A DNA stretch of 64,000 bases from Vulcanisaeta sp. JCM 16161 (GTDB lineage Archaea; Thermoproteota; Thermoprotei; Thermoproteales; Thermocladiaceae). Under the pieces are notes generated by a model. It did no database searches. It worked only from the letters and a program-made list of their open reading frames with translations, and was not told the DNA's origin. Location of the stretch: positions 36,585 through 100,584 of the forward strand of contig NZ_BBDO01000010.1 of the NCBI RefSeq assembly GCF_001316285.1, read 5' to 3'. Numbering within the stretch: the first letter of the stretch is position 1; each line of letters begins with the position of its first letter. The position numbers and the translations under genes were made by a program. Positions 1-9,634 of the stretch are shown piece after piece.

Positions 1-2
1 AT

Positions 3-864
3 TATGGTAGATCTGATCTTTATCGATTAATATCCAATGCCCTATCATCGAGTCTTGATAAACTTATTGATATCCTGAGAAGGATTAGGGGTATCTCAAT
101 CATGGGTAACACTGTCGAGGTTAGGTGGAGGGGTAGGGAACAGATCAGCCTTGCCGAGCTATTTGATAGACTTAATGAGAAGAGAATCGTGATAGCACTT
201 GATGAGGCCCAGAGGTTAAGGGTCCATTGTCGGGTGAGGTTCTTAATGCCTTAGCCCACGCCTATGACTTTGATAGGAACATAACATTTATACTCACGGG
301 TTCCGAGGTTGGCTTACTTTACGACTTCATTGGTATTGAGGACCCAAACTCACCATTATTTGGTAGGTATTTCCATGAGGTGAGGATTGATAGGTTCACT
401 CATGATGAGTCCATCGACTTCCTGAGGAGGGGGTTTAAGGAGTTAAACATTGAAGTTCCTATGAGTATTATTGAGGAAATCACGAACGTGTTTGACGGCA
501 TACCTGGTTGGCTTGTCTATGCGGCCAACGCCTACATTAGGGGCGCTGGGGACCTATCCATGATTAGGGAAGCCGCGATTAATGAGGCTTTAAACGAGCT
601 AGAGAGGCTCATAAGGGTTAAGGCGAATTACTCAGTCGTTAACGCCAGGAGGACGGCGCTGGTGCTTAGGTGTATTGCCAATGGTGGTAATACGTGGTCT
701 AAGGTCGTTAAGTGCGTGGAGGATTTTGAGGGTGCAACGGTGTCACCGACATCGCTGAGCAACGTAATAAGGACCCTGGAGAGATTAAGCATAATTAGGG
801 ATTACGAATTCCTGGACCAATGTACAGGGAGGCGGCTATGAGACTAAGTATTCCCAATTACTAA
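3..864 (+). CDS. Archaeal ATPase_2-family P-loop ATPase, C-terminal part (frameshifted)
   Basis: The gene enters from the left edge, so the Walker A region is outside the window. Visible are a Walker B-like strand, IVIALDEAQR near 190-215, a sensor-like stretch ITFILTGSEVGLL, and a C-terminal winged-helix part (SPTSLSNVIRTLERLSII). This order is typical of the archaeal STAND-like ATPase_2 family, often of unknown role and common in mobile or defence-related islands. The reading frame changes twice: near 213-220 (a G seems missing in AAGGGTCC) and near 822 (a C seems missing in GGACCAATG). After correction the protein ends ...MRLSIPNY at 864. The family call is fairly secure; the function is unknown. 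Confidence 0.7.
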
Positions 865-895
865 AAGATTTATTTTTAGATTCACCATAATACAG

Positions 896-1273
896 GTGGG
901 TGGAGCGGTGGGTCACGTATTTGTTAGTGTTCGCTTTAGGGGTAGGGATGAGTTCGCAATGGAGAGGGTGCTAGTGGATACCGGCGCGTCCTTCACGGTC
1001 ATGCCCCTGGAATTGGCTAAGGAACACTTCATAGAGACCCCCTTCGAGGTTGAGGTTAGGTTGGGTGATGATAGGGTGGTGAGGGCTAGGGTGTTCATTG
1101 CTGAGGCTGAGATTGAGGGTAGGAGGGGCCCTGTGAGGATACTCGCGTTCAGTGGTGCAATGCCCGTGATCGGTGTTGATACCTTGGAGACCCTTGGGCT
1201 CAGGGTCGACCCGGTGACTGGCAGGATTGAGAAGACCGAGTACTACATGCTGTTTGTGCGACAATTTACGTGA
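896..1273 (+). CDS. Retropepsin-like aspartic protease family protein
   Basis: A 125-residue protein with the clan AA signature LVDTGASFTVMP, which contains the catalytic Asp-Thr-Gly, followed by a beta-rich domain and the second hydrophobic-glycine half (PVIGVDTLETLGL). Such single-domain archaeal proteins would act as homodimers, as retroviral proteases do. No signal peptide is visible, so it is probably cytoplasmic. The GTG at 896 is supported by a T/A-rich TATA box at about 867-877, 26 bases upstream, which implies a leaderless mRNA; a second GTG at 908 is the alternative. The substrate is unknown. The next genes are toxin-antitoxin on the other strand and not obviously linked. Confidence 0.75.
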   Translation: MGGAVGHVFVSVRFRGRDEFAMERVLVDTGASFTVMPLELAKEHFIETPFEVEVRLGDDRVVRARVFIAEAEIEGRRGPVRILAFSGAMPVIGVDTLETLGLRVDPVTGRIEKTEYYMLFVRQFT

Positions 1274-1296
1274 TTGCGGAAATCACCGCAATTGAC

Positions 1297-1752
1297 CTAG
1301 GCATTACTTAAGAAATCCTCCTCGGGAAGAATATTATTGAGTGGTTCGCCCTCACGCATTAGGAATTGTATGAGGTCTTTATCCCTGGTTAATAGCTTTA
1401 AATCCCTTGTGACGGCTGTGGCGTATAGAAGTAGGTCTATTAAGTCATTGAACCCTCTTCGCCTAAGCCTGAGGGCTTTAATATAACCATCAAGTGTTGG
1501 CTCGGTGAGTATGAACTCACCGCCAATGATCTTTAAACCCCTCCTCACGATATCCTCATCGTAATTAAGCCTGGAGAGTTTACCCAGGATTTCAATAATG
1601 TTGTACTGCGTGTAATAGAATTCAGCCCTAAACCTCCTCCTCACCCTTGACAGCGCGATTAATACCTCCTCCACACCCTTAACATTAATACCTACAATAG
1701 GTAGGAGGTAGGTCGTATCAAGAAGTATCCGAATCCCTGCCCCAATACTCAT
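1297..1752 (-). CDS. vapC: VapC-type PIN-domain toxin
   Basis: PIN-domain ribonuclease of about 151 residues. Acidic residues expected at the metal site are visible: Asp in ILLDTTYLLP near the N terminus, Glu in YNIIEILGKL, and Asp residues in FNDLIDLLLYA and LLTRDKDLIQFL. I chose the ATG at 1752 (protein begins MSIGAGIRILLD) instead of an upstream ATG at 1788, because the frame-corrected antitoxin reads across this region and the two genes then overlap by about 35 bases, a usual VapBC arrangement. The toxin presumably cleaves RNA and is neutralised by the AbrB-type partner encoded just upstream. Confidence 0.85.
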   Translation of the reverse strand: MSIGAGIRILLDTTYLLPIVGINVKGVEEVLIALSRVRRRFRAEFYYTQYNIIEILGKLSRLNYDEDIVRRGLKIIGGEFILTEPTLDGYIKALRLRRRGFNDLIDLLLYATAVTRDLKLLTRDKDLIQFLMREGEPLNNILPEEDFLSNA

Positions 1753-1979
1753 TCTGCATCCCTTCAGACTCCCCTTCAAACTCCTCAAAGGTCACCTCAG
1801 CGAACTTTTTTAACCTTCAACGCATACTCAAATGGATCCTCAACACGCTCAATGATTATTCTATTACCATCAACCCTTAAAACAACGTAATCACCCTCAG
1901 AAATACCTACTGCCTCAGAAATTGCCTTAGGTATGTAAATTGTGTTCTTCCTAGAAACCCTAACCCTAACCTCCAGCAT
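1718..1979 (-). CDS. vapB: VapB antitoxin, SpoVT/AbrB type (frameshifted end)
   Basis: The N-terminal 45 residues form an AbrB/SpoVT swapped-hairpin DNA-binding domain (VRVSRKNTIYIPKAISEAVG, then GDYVVLRVDGNRIII). As written it stops at 1797, after 60 residues. Removing one A from the run at 1804-1809 opens the frame through FAEVTFEEFEGESEGMQ to a stop at 1718. That tail has the acidic FEEFEEES-like look of toxin-binding tails in crenarchaeal VapB proteins. It would bind and inhibit the VapC encoded downstream and autoregulate the operon. The corrected end is an inference from the tail composition and from overlap with vapC. Confidence 0.8.
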
Positions 1980-2045
1980 ACCTTAAACTATTAATAATCT
2001 GAGCCTATAAATATTTCTGAGAAATAATTAAGTCTCAGATACTCA

Positions 2046-2576
2046 TTAAGCCCTGTACTGCCCAAGCAACCTCCTTAACTCACCAACCTCCCGTTCTAGC
2101 CTCTCGTCCCAGACGTCTAGGAATAACTCCTTAATCGTTAAGACCCAGTTAACGACCTCAGTGATGTCATCCTTAACCTCATCAGGGTCCTTATAATCGA
2201 CTAGGTTCGGGTCGAAGCCGTTGTAGGAGAATCTATGAAGCATCAATGCGGTTTTTACTATGACTTCCACTTCTATGCCCAGTCTCTTCAGGTCCTTAGA
2301 AATACCTACTAACCCAGTGGTTGGTGCCGAGTAACCCACGTCCTCATACCAAGCCCTCCTCCTCTCATCCACCCCCTCTATGATCTTGACGAAATTCTTA
2401 ACAACCAACGCACTGACTATAGACTTAACGCTCATGAACGCCTTAGCTGAAGCGTTCTGAATCATGCCTCTACCCAGCATCTCCAGCGCTAGCCTAGCCT
2501 CGGTTAAGCCGTCAAGGACCTTGGCATAGACATACGCCCTGGGGTCCCTCTTATAATCTAAGTAACCAACCTCCAC
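2046..2576 (-). CDS. HEPN-like / PaREP1-type helical protein
   Basis: An all-helical protein of 176 residues with no catalytic motif that I can name. The region NASAKAFMSVKSIVSALVV and the later MLHRFSYNGFDPN resemble archaeal HEPN-like proteins of the PaREP1 or related groups, which often sit beside MNT-type nucleotidyltransferases. Here the next gene upstream in the same direction (2598-3047) is such an MNT protein, only 21 bases away, so the pair is probably a HEPN/MNT-type toxin-antitoxin module. The classical RxxxxH ribonuclease motif is not obvious, so catalytic activity cannot be claimed. Confidence 0.55.
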   Translation of the reverse strand: MEVGYLDYKRDPRAYVYAKVLDGLTEARLALEMLGRGMIQNASAKAFMSVKSIVSALVVKNFVKIIEGVDERRRAWYEDVGYSAPTTGLVGISKDLKRLGIEVEVIVKTALMLHRFSYNGFDPNLVDYKDPDEVKDDITEVVNWVLTIKELFLDVWDERLEREVGELRRLLGQYRA

Positions 2577-2597
2577 ATTGAAAACGCCGCAAATCGC

Positions 2598-3047
2598 TTA
2601 ATAACGCTTTTTAGAAATTCTATCCCTAAACACCCTGTAATACACATAATCTAAGTCGGACTCGCCCAGAATCCTCACGTACATACGGGCAACCAACCTA
2701 CGCGCTAGTTCCCAATCGACAGCGTAGATAGGTACGCCATCCCTTAAAACCACGTACACTAACTCATTGGGTGCCCTGCTCAGGTCTACGAGGTCCACCT
2801 TATCTACGGGCACGCCAAGTGCGTCGGCTAAATCCTTAACTAATTCAACAACCTCCTCATGATTAAGTGGGCCCCTCGCAAGGACCGCAATATCATAGTC
2901 ACTATCCTCCCCAGCGCTACCCCTGGCGCGACTACCAAAGAGGAACGCCAGCACCACGCCATGCCTAGCGAAGACCCTATTAAGCATCTCACCGGATGTT
3001 GATGGATCAATACCACTCTTATTAATCAACGACAATAATTGATTCAC
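2598..3047 (-). CDS. MNT-type nucleotidyltransferase (antitoxin-like)
   Basis: A 149-residue protein with the minimal nucleotidyltransferase signature: FLFGSRARGSAGEDSDYDIAVL at residues 35-57 (GSxxRG then DxD), and a later Asp in KVDLVDL. MNT proteins AMPylate or otherwise neutralise HEPN toxins. It lies between a PaREP1/HEPN-like gene downstream and a 50-residue HEPN fragment upstream (3022-3174), with which it overlaps by 26 bases. Which one is the true partner is unclear. The 40 residues after the core may form the partner-binding helix. Confidence 0.8.
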   Translation of the reverse strand: MNQLLSLINKSGIDPSTSGEMLNRVFARHGVVLAFLFGSRARGSAGEDSDYDIAVLARGPLNHEEVVELVKDLADALGVPVDKVDLVDLSRAPNELVYVVLRDGVPIYAVDWELARRLVARMYVRILGESDLDYVYYRVFRDRISKKRY

Positions 3048-3174
3048 CAGGCGGGTATATTCCTAAGAACCCAAGCCTTAAACCCAGTAATTCATCCCTA
3101 CTAAAGGACCTATATGCATGGGCAAGCATATTCCTATTAACGGCAACATCTCTAATCAACTCCCTAACCTCCAT
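3022..3174 (-). pseudogene. Short HEPN remnant with RNxxxH motif
   Basis: A 50-residue reading frame beginning MEVRELIRDVAVNRNMLAH. The RNMLAHAY stretch matches the RxxxxH catalytic motif of DUF86-type HEPN toxins, which normally lies near the C terminus of a domain of 110-140 residues. Only the end of such a domain is present, so this is probably a truncated toxin gene. It overlaps the start of the MNT gene, as intact HEPN-MNT pairs do. Confidence 0.5.
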
Positions 3175-3314
3175 TTAATGATTAGGCATTAAGCAATGAA
3201 CCGGGAATAAATACTTTATGAACGTTAATTAGGAAGCTGGTTTGCAGTAATTAATCCTAGTAATTTACGGAGTCCCTTGCTGGGATAAGGTGGTTTTAAT
3301 GGGCTGATATTAGT

Positions 3315-3669
3315 CGAGGCCTTATGTTACTGGAGACGAGGTTAGGTTACTCTCCATTAAATTTAATGCTCTCAATGTCCGTTGAGACTTAGTTAGTAAG
3401 GAAGCCTTTGGGGATGTTGTGATTAGGCATGGAGGCAGGGTCATCGAGTTGAGGAATGTACTCCTACTGAGGCCTAGGCACACAGCATCGAGCAATTCAC
3501 AATACCGAGGGAAGCCAGGGAAAAATACGGAATAAAATCATTAGACGAAATCGAAATAATTGCAATAAGTCTAGAACACACCAAGAAGGCCAAGGAGGTT
3601 GAGAACTTCACCGAGGCTAAAAACAAGTGGCCACTAAACATGGACATAACTAAACTACTTGGTGAATAA
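3315..3669 (+). pseudogene. Broken hypothetical gene
   Basis: The region 3175-3782 has no intact long gene. Two in-phase-like pieces can be read: VTGDEVRLLSIKFNALNVR, a TGA, then EAFGDVVIRHGGRVIELRN; and after a frame change near 3480, a piece of about 60 residues starting IEQFTIPREAREKYGIKSLD and ending KLLGE at 3669. The codon use looks coding. I do not recognise the family. It could be a decayed gene or one gene broken by sequencing errors. Confidence 0.35.
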
Positions 3670-3782
3670 TACTACCATAGGTATTATTTTACTGTAATTA
3701 CATTAGCTACTTGATTTACCGTACTCCCATATTTGCATCATTAAGATAAGGAAACATGCTTAAGCTCATGATTGATAATGGA

Positions 3783-4612
3783 TTACTCTATTGATGATAT
3801 TACTGAATCAATTAGTAAGTATATGATGTATCCCATTATTGGTGAATATATTAAAGTAGTTATTAGAAGCACGAGCATCGGACTAAGGACAATGGGCCCA
3901 AAATATATGGGTCCCAATGGTGACAATGTGATTACGATTAGCACAAGCAGTACGGGTAGGAGTAACGCAGCGACTAGGTAAATCTCCATGAATAGGCCGA
4001 GCACCTGGGTCGTACTCCTTAGTTTATTATACCTATTCCTAATTAGATACTCGAGCTTAAGCATCAATATGTCAGCTAGGTTCGCACTGAGTAAGTATGA
4101 CTCGGCTATTAGGCCGAAAACCTCGTTATAGGTCCTGGAGGGGACACGGTCCAGGCTCGCCCTAATGGCCGTGAGTATGTCCATGCCGCCCTCCCTAACG
4201 TCCCTAAGTATTAGCCTGAACTCCCTGGCTATGTACGGGTCCCTCTCAATGGTGGCTAGGGTACTGACCAACTCCTCAAGCGTAACCCCACTGGCTACCA
4301 GCGGTATCATGACCATCAGGTATTCACCAAGTACCTCTCGAAGTGGCTCGACCTCACGTAGACCCTCGCATTGGCATACATGAGCACGGACAGGTAATCA
4401 ATCAATAATACAATAATTACCATGAGCAATGCATTCCTCACCGTACTCACCAGCGTAAGTGCGTAGGCCACCATTAATGCCACAATGATTATTGGAGTGT
4501 ACGTAGCTATCACGGCTACGAAGTCCCTATTAAAGCCATAACCGCTGAGTAGGTAGAGCCTATTGACGTAATTACTAACCCAGCGCCTATAAACCGTCAA
4601 TGGATTAATCAA
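3783..4612 (-). CDS. TadC-like type IV pilus membrane protein (split by a frameshift)
   Basis: Two adjoining frames together make a protein of about 275 residues. The first (4316-4612) has an N-terminal soluble start and two membrane segments; the second (3783-4316) has the cytoplasmic T2SSF helical domain (LVSTLATIERDPYIAREFRLIL) and two more membrane segments. The frames meet at a TGATG overlap at 4314-4318. Shifting one base gives a smooth join (HFERYLGEYLMVMIPL), so I read it as one gene. It is the platform protein of a type II/IV secretion-like pilus. It overlaps the ATPase gene upstream by four bases. Translational coupling of two separate genes is the less likely alternative. Confidence 0.75.
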
Positions 4613-6068
4613 GGCAACTCACCGCTAATCACGGCCCTATAGGTCCTCTCGGGATCAACGTAGTAATTCCTAGTAACCCTAAACACGGCATCAGGTGACC
4701 TAAACCCGTACCTCGCCATGGCGTCCAAGACCTCAACCCTCCTCCTAAGCTCCCTATCAACCTCCTCCTGAGACGCCCTACCTGCCCTAATGAGGTCAGC
4801 GATTAAGGCGCTATCGCTTAATTTAACTAGGGCATCCCTATCCTTACTCCACCTGAACAGTGTATTAACCCTCAAGCCACCCCTAGTAATATCCAACAAC
4901 TCGCTAATGTCAATAACACGTCTAACAACCCTATCACCCAGCTTAACCCTATTAATCATTATGAATATATTAGCCAGCGGTATTAGGGCAGGGGGCACGC
5001 TCATGGGCTTAGACAAAAGCCTCCTGACGGCAGCGTTAAGTGAACCGGCGTGTATGGTCGCCAAGCCGGTATGACCACTCGCTAATCCCTGGAAGAATAC
5101 GTAGGCCTCCTCACCCCTCAACTCACCAACGACTAGGTAATCAGGCCTTATCCTCATTGAAACCTTGACCAGGTCATAAGCTGTAACACTCTGCACATTG
5201 GGCGTCTCGGACTCCCTAACGACTAGTGGTATCCACTGCTCATGCGGAATATTGATCTCCCTGGTGTCCTCGATGGTCACGATCCTAGCCTCAGGTCTTA
5301 TAAGGAATAACAGGGCGTTGAGCAGTGTTGTTTTACCTGCGCCAGTGGGCCCGATGATGACCAAGTTTATGCCGTTCTCGAGCATAAACCATAGAGTCGC
5401 CATCGCCTCAGCGCTAATGATATTATTCATTATTAAATCAACAATGGTTATTGGATTGGACCTGAACTTCCTAATGGTTATTATTGGCCCATGGGGCGCG
5501 ACATCTCGGAGACTAAGCTCTACCCTAAGACCTTCGGGCAGTAGGCCCTCGAGTATTGGGTATGCCGAGCTAACGTTCTTACCAACCCTCTGGCTAACCT
5601 TCACAATGAGGCTTCCCAACTCCTCACTGCCTAGGGTGATATTGGTCCTGAGGTGCTCATACCTACTGTGCCACACGTAGACGGGCTTGTTAGGCCCATT
5701 AACGTTGACGTCTTCGATATACTCATCCCTAATCAGTGGGTCTATCTTGCCATAGCCCACGGTGTCCCGCACCAGGTAGTACATGACACTCCTCAACTCA
5801 TCATCGCTTAGCCTAATTCTCAATTTACTCATTGCCTCATTGACCAATGACCTGAGGTGTTCCTCGATATCGCCGCTCTCGGGCAATGCGCTGCCTGTCT
5901 TTATTAATTCCCTGGTCCTCATGAGCACCCTATTGGCGTTGTCGCTCAGTGTCGGTTCAATAACGTTGTATAGATAGAGCCCGTGTCCCTGTCCCTAACA
6001 ATGAGCACGCCCACTAACCCCTTAATGACCTCGTACTCGTCAATTAGCTCAACATCCTCTTTATCCAC
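4609..6068 (-). CDS. TadA/VirB11-type secretion ATPase of an archaeal pilus
   Basis: Hexameric assembly ATPase. Walker A is GPTGAGKTTLLNALL, followed by the Asp box (IVTIEDTREINIP), the Walker B region (YLVVGELRGEEAYVFFQ) and the His box (GHTGLATIHAGS). The 439-residue open frame starts at 5928, but the coding signal continues upstream after a frame change near 5975-5985 to a GTG at 6068. That start is preceded by TTTAAAA at about 6092-6098, correctly placed for a leaderless mRNA. The gene pairs with the TadC-like gene downstream and faces the second TadC-like gene and pilins across a divergent promoter region. It should power pilin assembly. Confidence 0.9.
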
Positions 6069-6160
6069 GGTTTGTCTTTTTCAATTCTGGGTTTTAAATC
6101 CTAATTTTAAAATTTAGATTTATAACTTAGAAGTAGAATGCATTAAATTAAGGCAATAAC

Positions 6161-7069
6161 ATGAATAGAGAAACGACATTAATATTAGTGGTGATAACAA
6201 CCATAATAATTACGATTACATTATCGTACATACTACTGCCAAAGACATACGTACAGGTGAGTATTGGCAAGTTAACATTGAGCATACCGATACCCTACAG
6301 CGTATTAGGTGTCACAGTAACGGCAATAGCGATAGCCATTGAATTACTACCCCTATCAATAATCGAGTATAGGCTGTGGCGTGTAAATAATGAAATACTC
6401 ATGGACATGCCCACGATAATAAGAATAATAAGAGACGGCTTAAGCTCGGGTCAATCTCTGAGTGGTGTTGCTGAAACGCTAACGAAAGCCGGTAAGGGCA
6501 GACTTGGCAGGATAATAGCTGAGTCAATCAGAAAGGAAATCATGGGTGTGGCAACAATGAGGGAAGGTCTCACCAAGACATCCAGCGAGTTGGGTAATAA
6601 TTACCTTGCGATGCTTGCGGCAATACTCGATACCGCAATAAAGTCAGGGGCAAGGCTCCAGGAGACACTGGACATGGCGTATAAGTCCTTTGAGGACTTA
6701 GTAAGTTATTACCTAGAAAAGGCGAATCAAGTTAAGCCTTACCTAGCTCTAATATACGTAGTCATTGCAATATATATAATACTTGCTGATGTAGTAATTT
6801 ACCTAATGATGCCAAGCATAGGTAAAATAACGATAAGCACATCAACTGGCGCGATAGCAGTGCCAACATTGTCCATGATTAATGTGCAACTATTCTCGTC
6901 AATTATAATGATAAGTAGTATTATTCAATCAATAATTGCAGGTGCGATAATCGGGAGAATAGTATATGGGAAATCAACCGTGGGCTTACTACATGCATCT
7001 ATTCTAATAATTATCACAGCCCTAATAAATTACTTAATGTACGTGATAATGTACGTACACATCGTGTGA
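6161..7069 (+). CDS. Second TadC-like pilus platform membrane protein
   Basis: 302 residues: an N-terminal membrane segment (LILVVITTIIITITLSYILL), a second at about 45-65, a soluble T2SSF domain with the typical LSSGQSLSGVAETLTKAG and RLQETLDMAYKSFEDL helices, then three or four membrane segments. It is the partner of the 3783-4612 protein; bacterial Tad systems likewise have two platform proteins, TadB and TadC. The pilin-like genes follow on the same strand from 7127. No frameshift is seen. Confidence 0.85.
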   Translation: MNRETTLILVVITTIIITITLSYILLPKTYVQVSIGKLTLSIPIPYSVLGVTVTAIAIAIELLPLSIIEYRLWRVNNEILMDMPTIIRIIRDGLSSGQSLSGVAETLTKAGKGRLGRIIAESIRKEIMGVATMREGLTKTSSELGNNYLAMLAAILDTAIKSGARLQETLDMAYKSFEDLVSYYLEKANQVKPYLALIYVVIAIYIILADVVIYLMMPSIGKITISTSTGAIAVPTLSMINVQLFSSIIMISSIIQSIIAGAIIGRIVYGKSTVGLLHASILIIITALINYLMYVIMYVHIV

Positions 7070-7126
7070 AGAGATTCGGTGAATTGAAAGATAGGTTTAT
7101 AAAGAGGGCGTGTGGATTAGGAATTG

Positions 7127-7590
7127 ATGGTGCAGAATAGAAATAGTAGAAAAAGCTTGGTATAGAACCAATAGTCGCGGCCATATTACTGATAGTAATA
7201 ACGGTAGTAGCCGCGGTACTACTCTACATGTGGTTCAGCGGGTACCTATCAGCAACAACGAGTAAGGTAAGCTCAATGGCGACGCCAGAGCAATTCCAGG
7301 TAGTCGCGGCAAGCCTATCAATAAGTAAGGGATTAAATGCCTACGTCCAGAACACGGGCTCGGTGACCGTAACCATAACAGGCGTTTACCTACTAAATGC
7401 AACGAACGGGAACCTAATATGTCAGATACCAATAACCGCAACCTCTATATCACCAGGAGCTACCGTGGATATCACGAATAGTTCAAACTTTGCATCAACA
7501 TGTAGCGTGACTCCTGGCACATCCTATGAACTATTATTCGTGACATCAAGCGGCACTAAATATGCAGCATCCGTAGTAGCTTCATCGTAG
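7127..7590 (+). CDS. Archaeal type IV pilin (frameshift near the N terminus)
   Basis: As corrected, the protein starts MVQNRNSRK and then KLGIEPIVAAILLIVITVVA. This is a class III signal peptide: charged start, KLGIEP cleavage site, then the hydrophobic assembly helix. The C-terminal domain of about 115 residues is Ser/Thr-rich and beta-strand-like. One A seems missing in the run at 7148-7152, which separates the ATG at 7127 from the main frame. A TATA box (TTTATAAA, 7096-7103) is 26-30 bases upstream. It is probably the major pilin of the cluster, processed by an archaeal prepilin peptidase that is not encoded here. Confidence 0.8.
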
Positions 7591-7645
7591 TCAGACAAAT
7601 GCATTATGTATTGTTGGGTAAAAATTAAATCATAAGTGGTTTTCT

Positions 7646-8093
7646 ATGGTTTCCTCCGGCATCAGTGAGGTTGTTGGTGCAACAATACTGCTAGTCATAG
7701 CCGTGGCCCTAAGCCTACTAATCTTCGGGTACTTCTACGGATACCTGGAGTCACTTGGCTACTCACTGGCAAATGCGCTTGGTGGTTCCTGCGAGTTCTC
7801 GATAATGAGTACGGCATTCAACACCACGGGCTCCTCAATAACCTCAGTAGGCATAGCCTATACAACTATGGTAATAAGCCGTGCAGTATATCGGGCGTGT
7901 ACATACTGAATGAGTCAACCATATACCCAGTGTCCGTGGCGAGTAACTGCGTAACAAACCCACTGGTTAGGCTTGGCCCGGGCAGGTAGTTATACTCAAT
8001 TTTCCAAACCTAAATATACCATATAGCACGAATTACCTGGTGAGGGTGGTCTCGTGTGATGGCTTTACGGCTGAGAAGGGACTTGGGCAGTAA
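7646..8093 (+). CDS. Minor pilin-like protein (two frameshifts)
   Basis: Begins MVSSGISEVVGATILLVIAVAL, a short class III-type signal with the cleavage region SGISE followed by a hydrophobic helix. The open frame ends early at 7909, but coding continues in other frames: near 7855 into NYGNKPCSISGVYILNEST and near 7980 into GQVVILNFPNLNIPYS, ending GLGQ at 8093. The corrected protein has about 148 residues with several Cys. Its end overlaps the start of the next gene by about 38 bases, as expected in a pilin operon. Confidence 0.7.
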
Positions 8094-9465
8094 GGGCTTG
8101 GGGGAGCTTTATGTAATGGTGATAATGATCATAATAGTCATAATGGCGCTCACCATAATTTACTCAGTGCTTAACGGCTTCAGTAAATACGTAATGGAAA
8201 GACAACAGACGTTGGAAACTCTCATGAGCATTAAGGTGACTATGTCTCTCAACAGCTTCAACCCAGCCAGTAATAACTACGTAGTAGCTATAAAACTAAG
8301 TGGAGCCACACCGCTTAGTGGTGTCAAGGCGATTTGTAAATACGATACGGGAAATACCCAATACATGCAGTACTGTAACTACGTGGTGATCAGCAACACT
8401 ATTTACGTGACAGTGCCAAACACGTTAATCAATGAAGGAATAGGGAATTTAATAATAACGATACCAATGAGTAATGGATTAACACCAAGCATAGACCTCT
8501 ACAGAGGACCAATAGAGGTCAGTGTGATAGCACCGTCAGTGGTCTACTTAGGCTCGGTGAGTACGGTGCAAGTAATCGTTTTACTCACGAATAACTCCAC
8601 AGGTTGGGTAAATGCCACGGTAATAGCCAATGTTAATGGAGACACCGTAACAAACAGTACAATATTACCACCAGAAGGCTCAACGGCTGTAGCAATCCCA
8701 ATTGGTATAACGAGTATTGGGACGATGACAGTACCAATAACAGTACTTGTGAATAATTACACGGAGGTAGTACTCCCTGCACAAATAAGTGTGCAACAAC
8801 CACCGAGCGCCTCAATACCGCTCCCAGCACCATGCCAAAGCCAAAACATGGCATTTGGATATGTAGGAAACGCATCATTAGCAGGATTGCAATATAGTAC
8901 CTATCCCCAGGGTAGCTCAAATCCCTACTGGGGAGTCGCGGTGTTTCAGGGCAACTTAGCTGGGGTTCCTAACCCAATATATACGTATGCAATTGAGGAA
9001 TTTGGATTGCAAAGTTATTACGTGGTCATGTATTACTACGACGTCTCCTCCCTAAAAATAAAACCCAGCAATTACCCGCACGTATCTGCTTATTTATACC
9101 CCGCGCAATTCGTTGTTAACGGCACCGTCTTCTTCCTCTTTATTGTAATGAGTAATGGAAAGGCATTAGTCATTTACTGGCCATCAAACACCACAAGCTC
9201 CAGCCCATCGGGGAGCAATGCCATAAGCAACCTGGATAATGCCATACAAAGTCTGCTACCTAATATTAATGGTGTAATCAACATTAGGGGAGGCACGATA
9301 TTTACGGGCACATGGATAAACTATATGCTCACTGTAAGCAACTACATACGGGGCAACCCAACATACCAATACATAGGCTTCGGAATCTACCTACCAAACC
9401 CATACCAAGGCTACTACAAGTTCCAGGGCGTAGCCTACTGGGACTACATATGTATCGGTAAGTAA
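8056..9465 (+). CDS. Large pilin-like surface protein (possible pilus adhesin)
   Basis: 469 residues. A basic start (MALRLRRDLGSKGLGE) precedes one strong hydrophobic helix (LYVMVIMIIIVIMALTIIY), in the position of a class III signal peptide. The remainder is extracellular, Asn/Ser/Thr-rich with many potential N-glycosylation sites; a first Ig-like region is followed by a Pro-rich linker and a C-terminal domain. The C-terminal segment VSAYLYPAQF...ALVIYWPSN resembles segments of the 41999-43500 protein. The position after two pilins suggests a minor pilin or adhesin. Start GTG at 8056 or ATG at 8059. Confidence 0.6.
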   Translation: MMALRLRRDLGSKGLGELYVMVIMIIIVIMALTIIYSVLNGFSKYVMERQQTLETLMSIKVTMSLNSFNPASNNYVVAIKLSGATPLSGVKAICKYDTGNTQYMQYCNYVVISNTIYVTVPNTLINEGIGNLIITIPMSNGLTPSIDLYRGPIEVSVIAPSVVYLGSVSTVQVIVLLTNNSTGWVNATVIANVNGDTVTNSTILPPEGSTAVAIPIGITSIGTMTVPITVLVNNYTEVVLPAQISVQQPPSASIPLPAPCQSQNMAFGYVGNASLAGLQYSTYPQGSSNPYWGVAVFQGNLAGVPNPIYTYAIEEFGLQSYYVVMYYYDVSSLKIKPSNYPHVSAYLYPAQFVVNGTVFFLFIVMSNGKALVIYWPSNTTSSSPSGSNAISNLDNAIQSLLPNINGVINIRGGTIFTGTWINYMLTVSNYIRGNPTYQYIGFGIYLPNPYQGYYKFQGVAYWDYICIGK

Positions 9466-9490
9466 GGCCCGAACATTGTGTATTCATGGT

Positions 9491-9520
9491 TCCCTCTTTT
9501 CTTTTTACTTTTAATCTTTT
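9491..9520 (+). terminator. T-rich transcription stop after the pilus genes
   Basis: Three T-clusters on the coding strand (CTCTTTTCTTTTTAC, then AATCTTTT) begin 26 bases after the last pilus stop codon, the usual form of archaeal intrinsic termination. No hairpin is needed or seen. Confidence 0.55.
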
Positions 9521-9634
9521 AATAGTATCTAATTAAGACATGAGCAATAAAACAAATATTAATTGGTACACGTGTAAATGTTTTTAATAATATTACACTA
9601 AGGTTTATATTCAGTGTGATAACAAATAGAAACA

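Noticed and set aside
971..1264. Minus-strand frame across the retropepsin-like gene
   Set aside because: Shadow of the coding strand; no motif, and it covers a well-supported gene.
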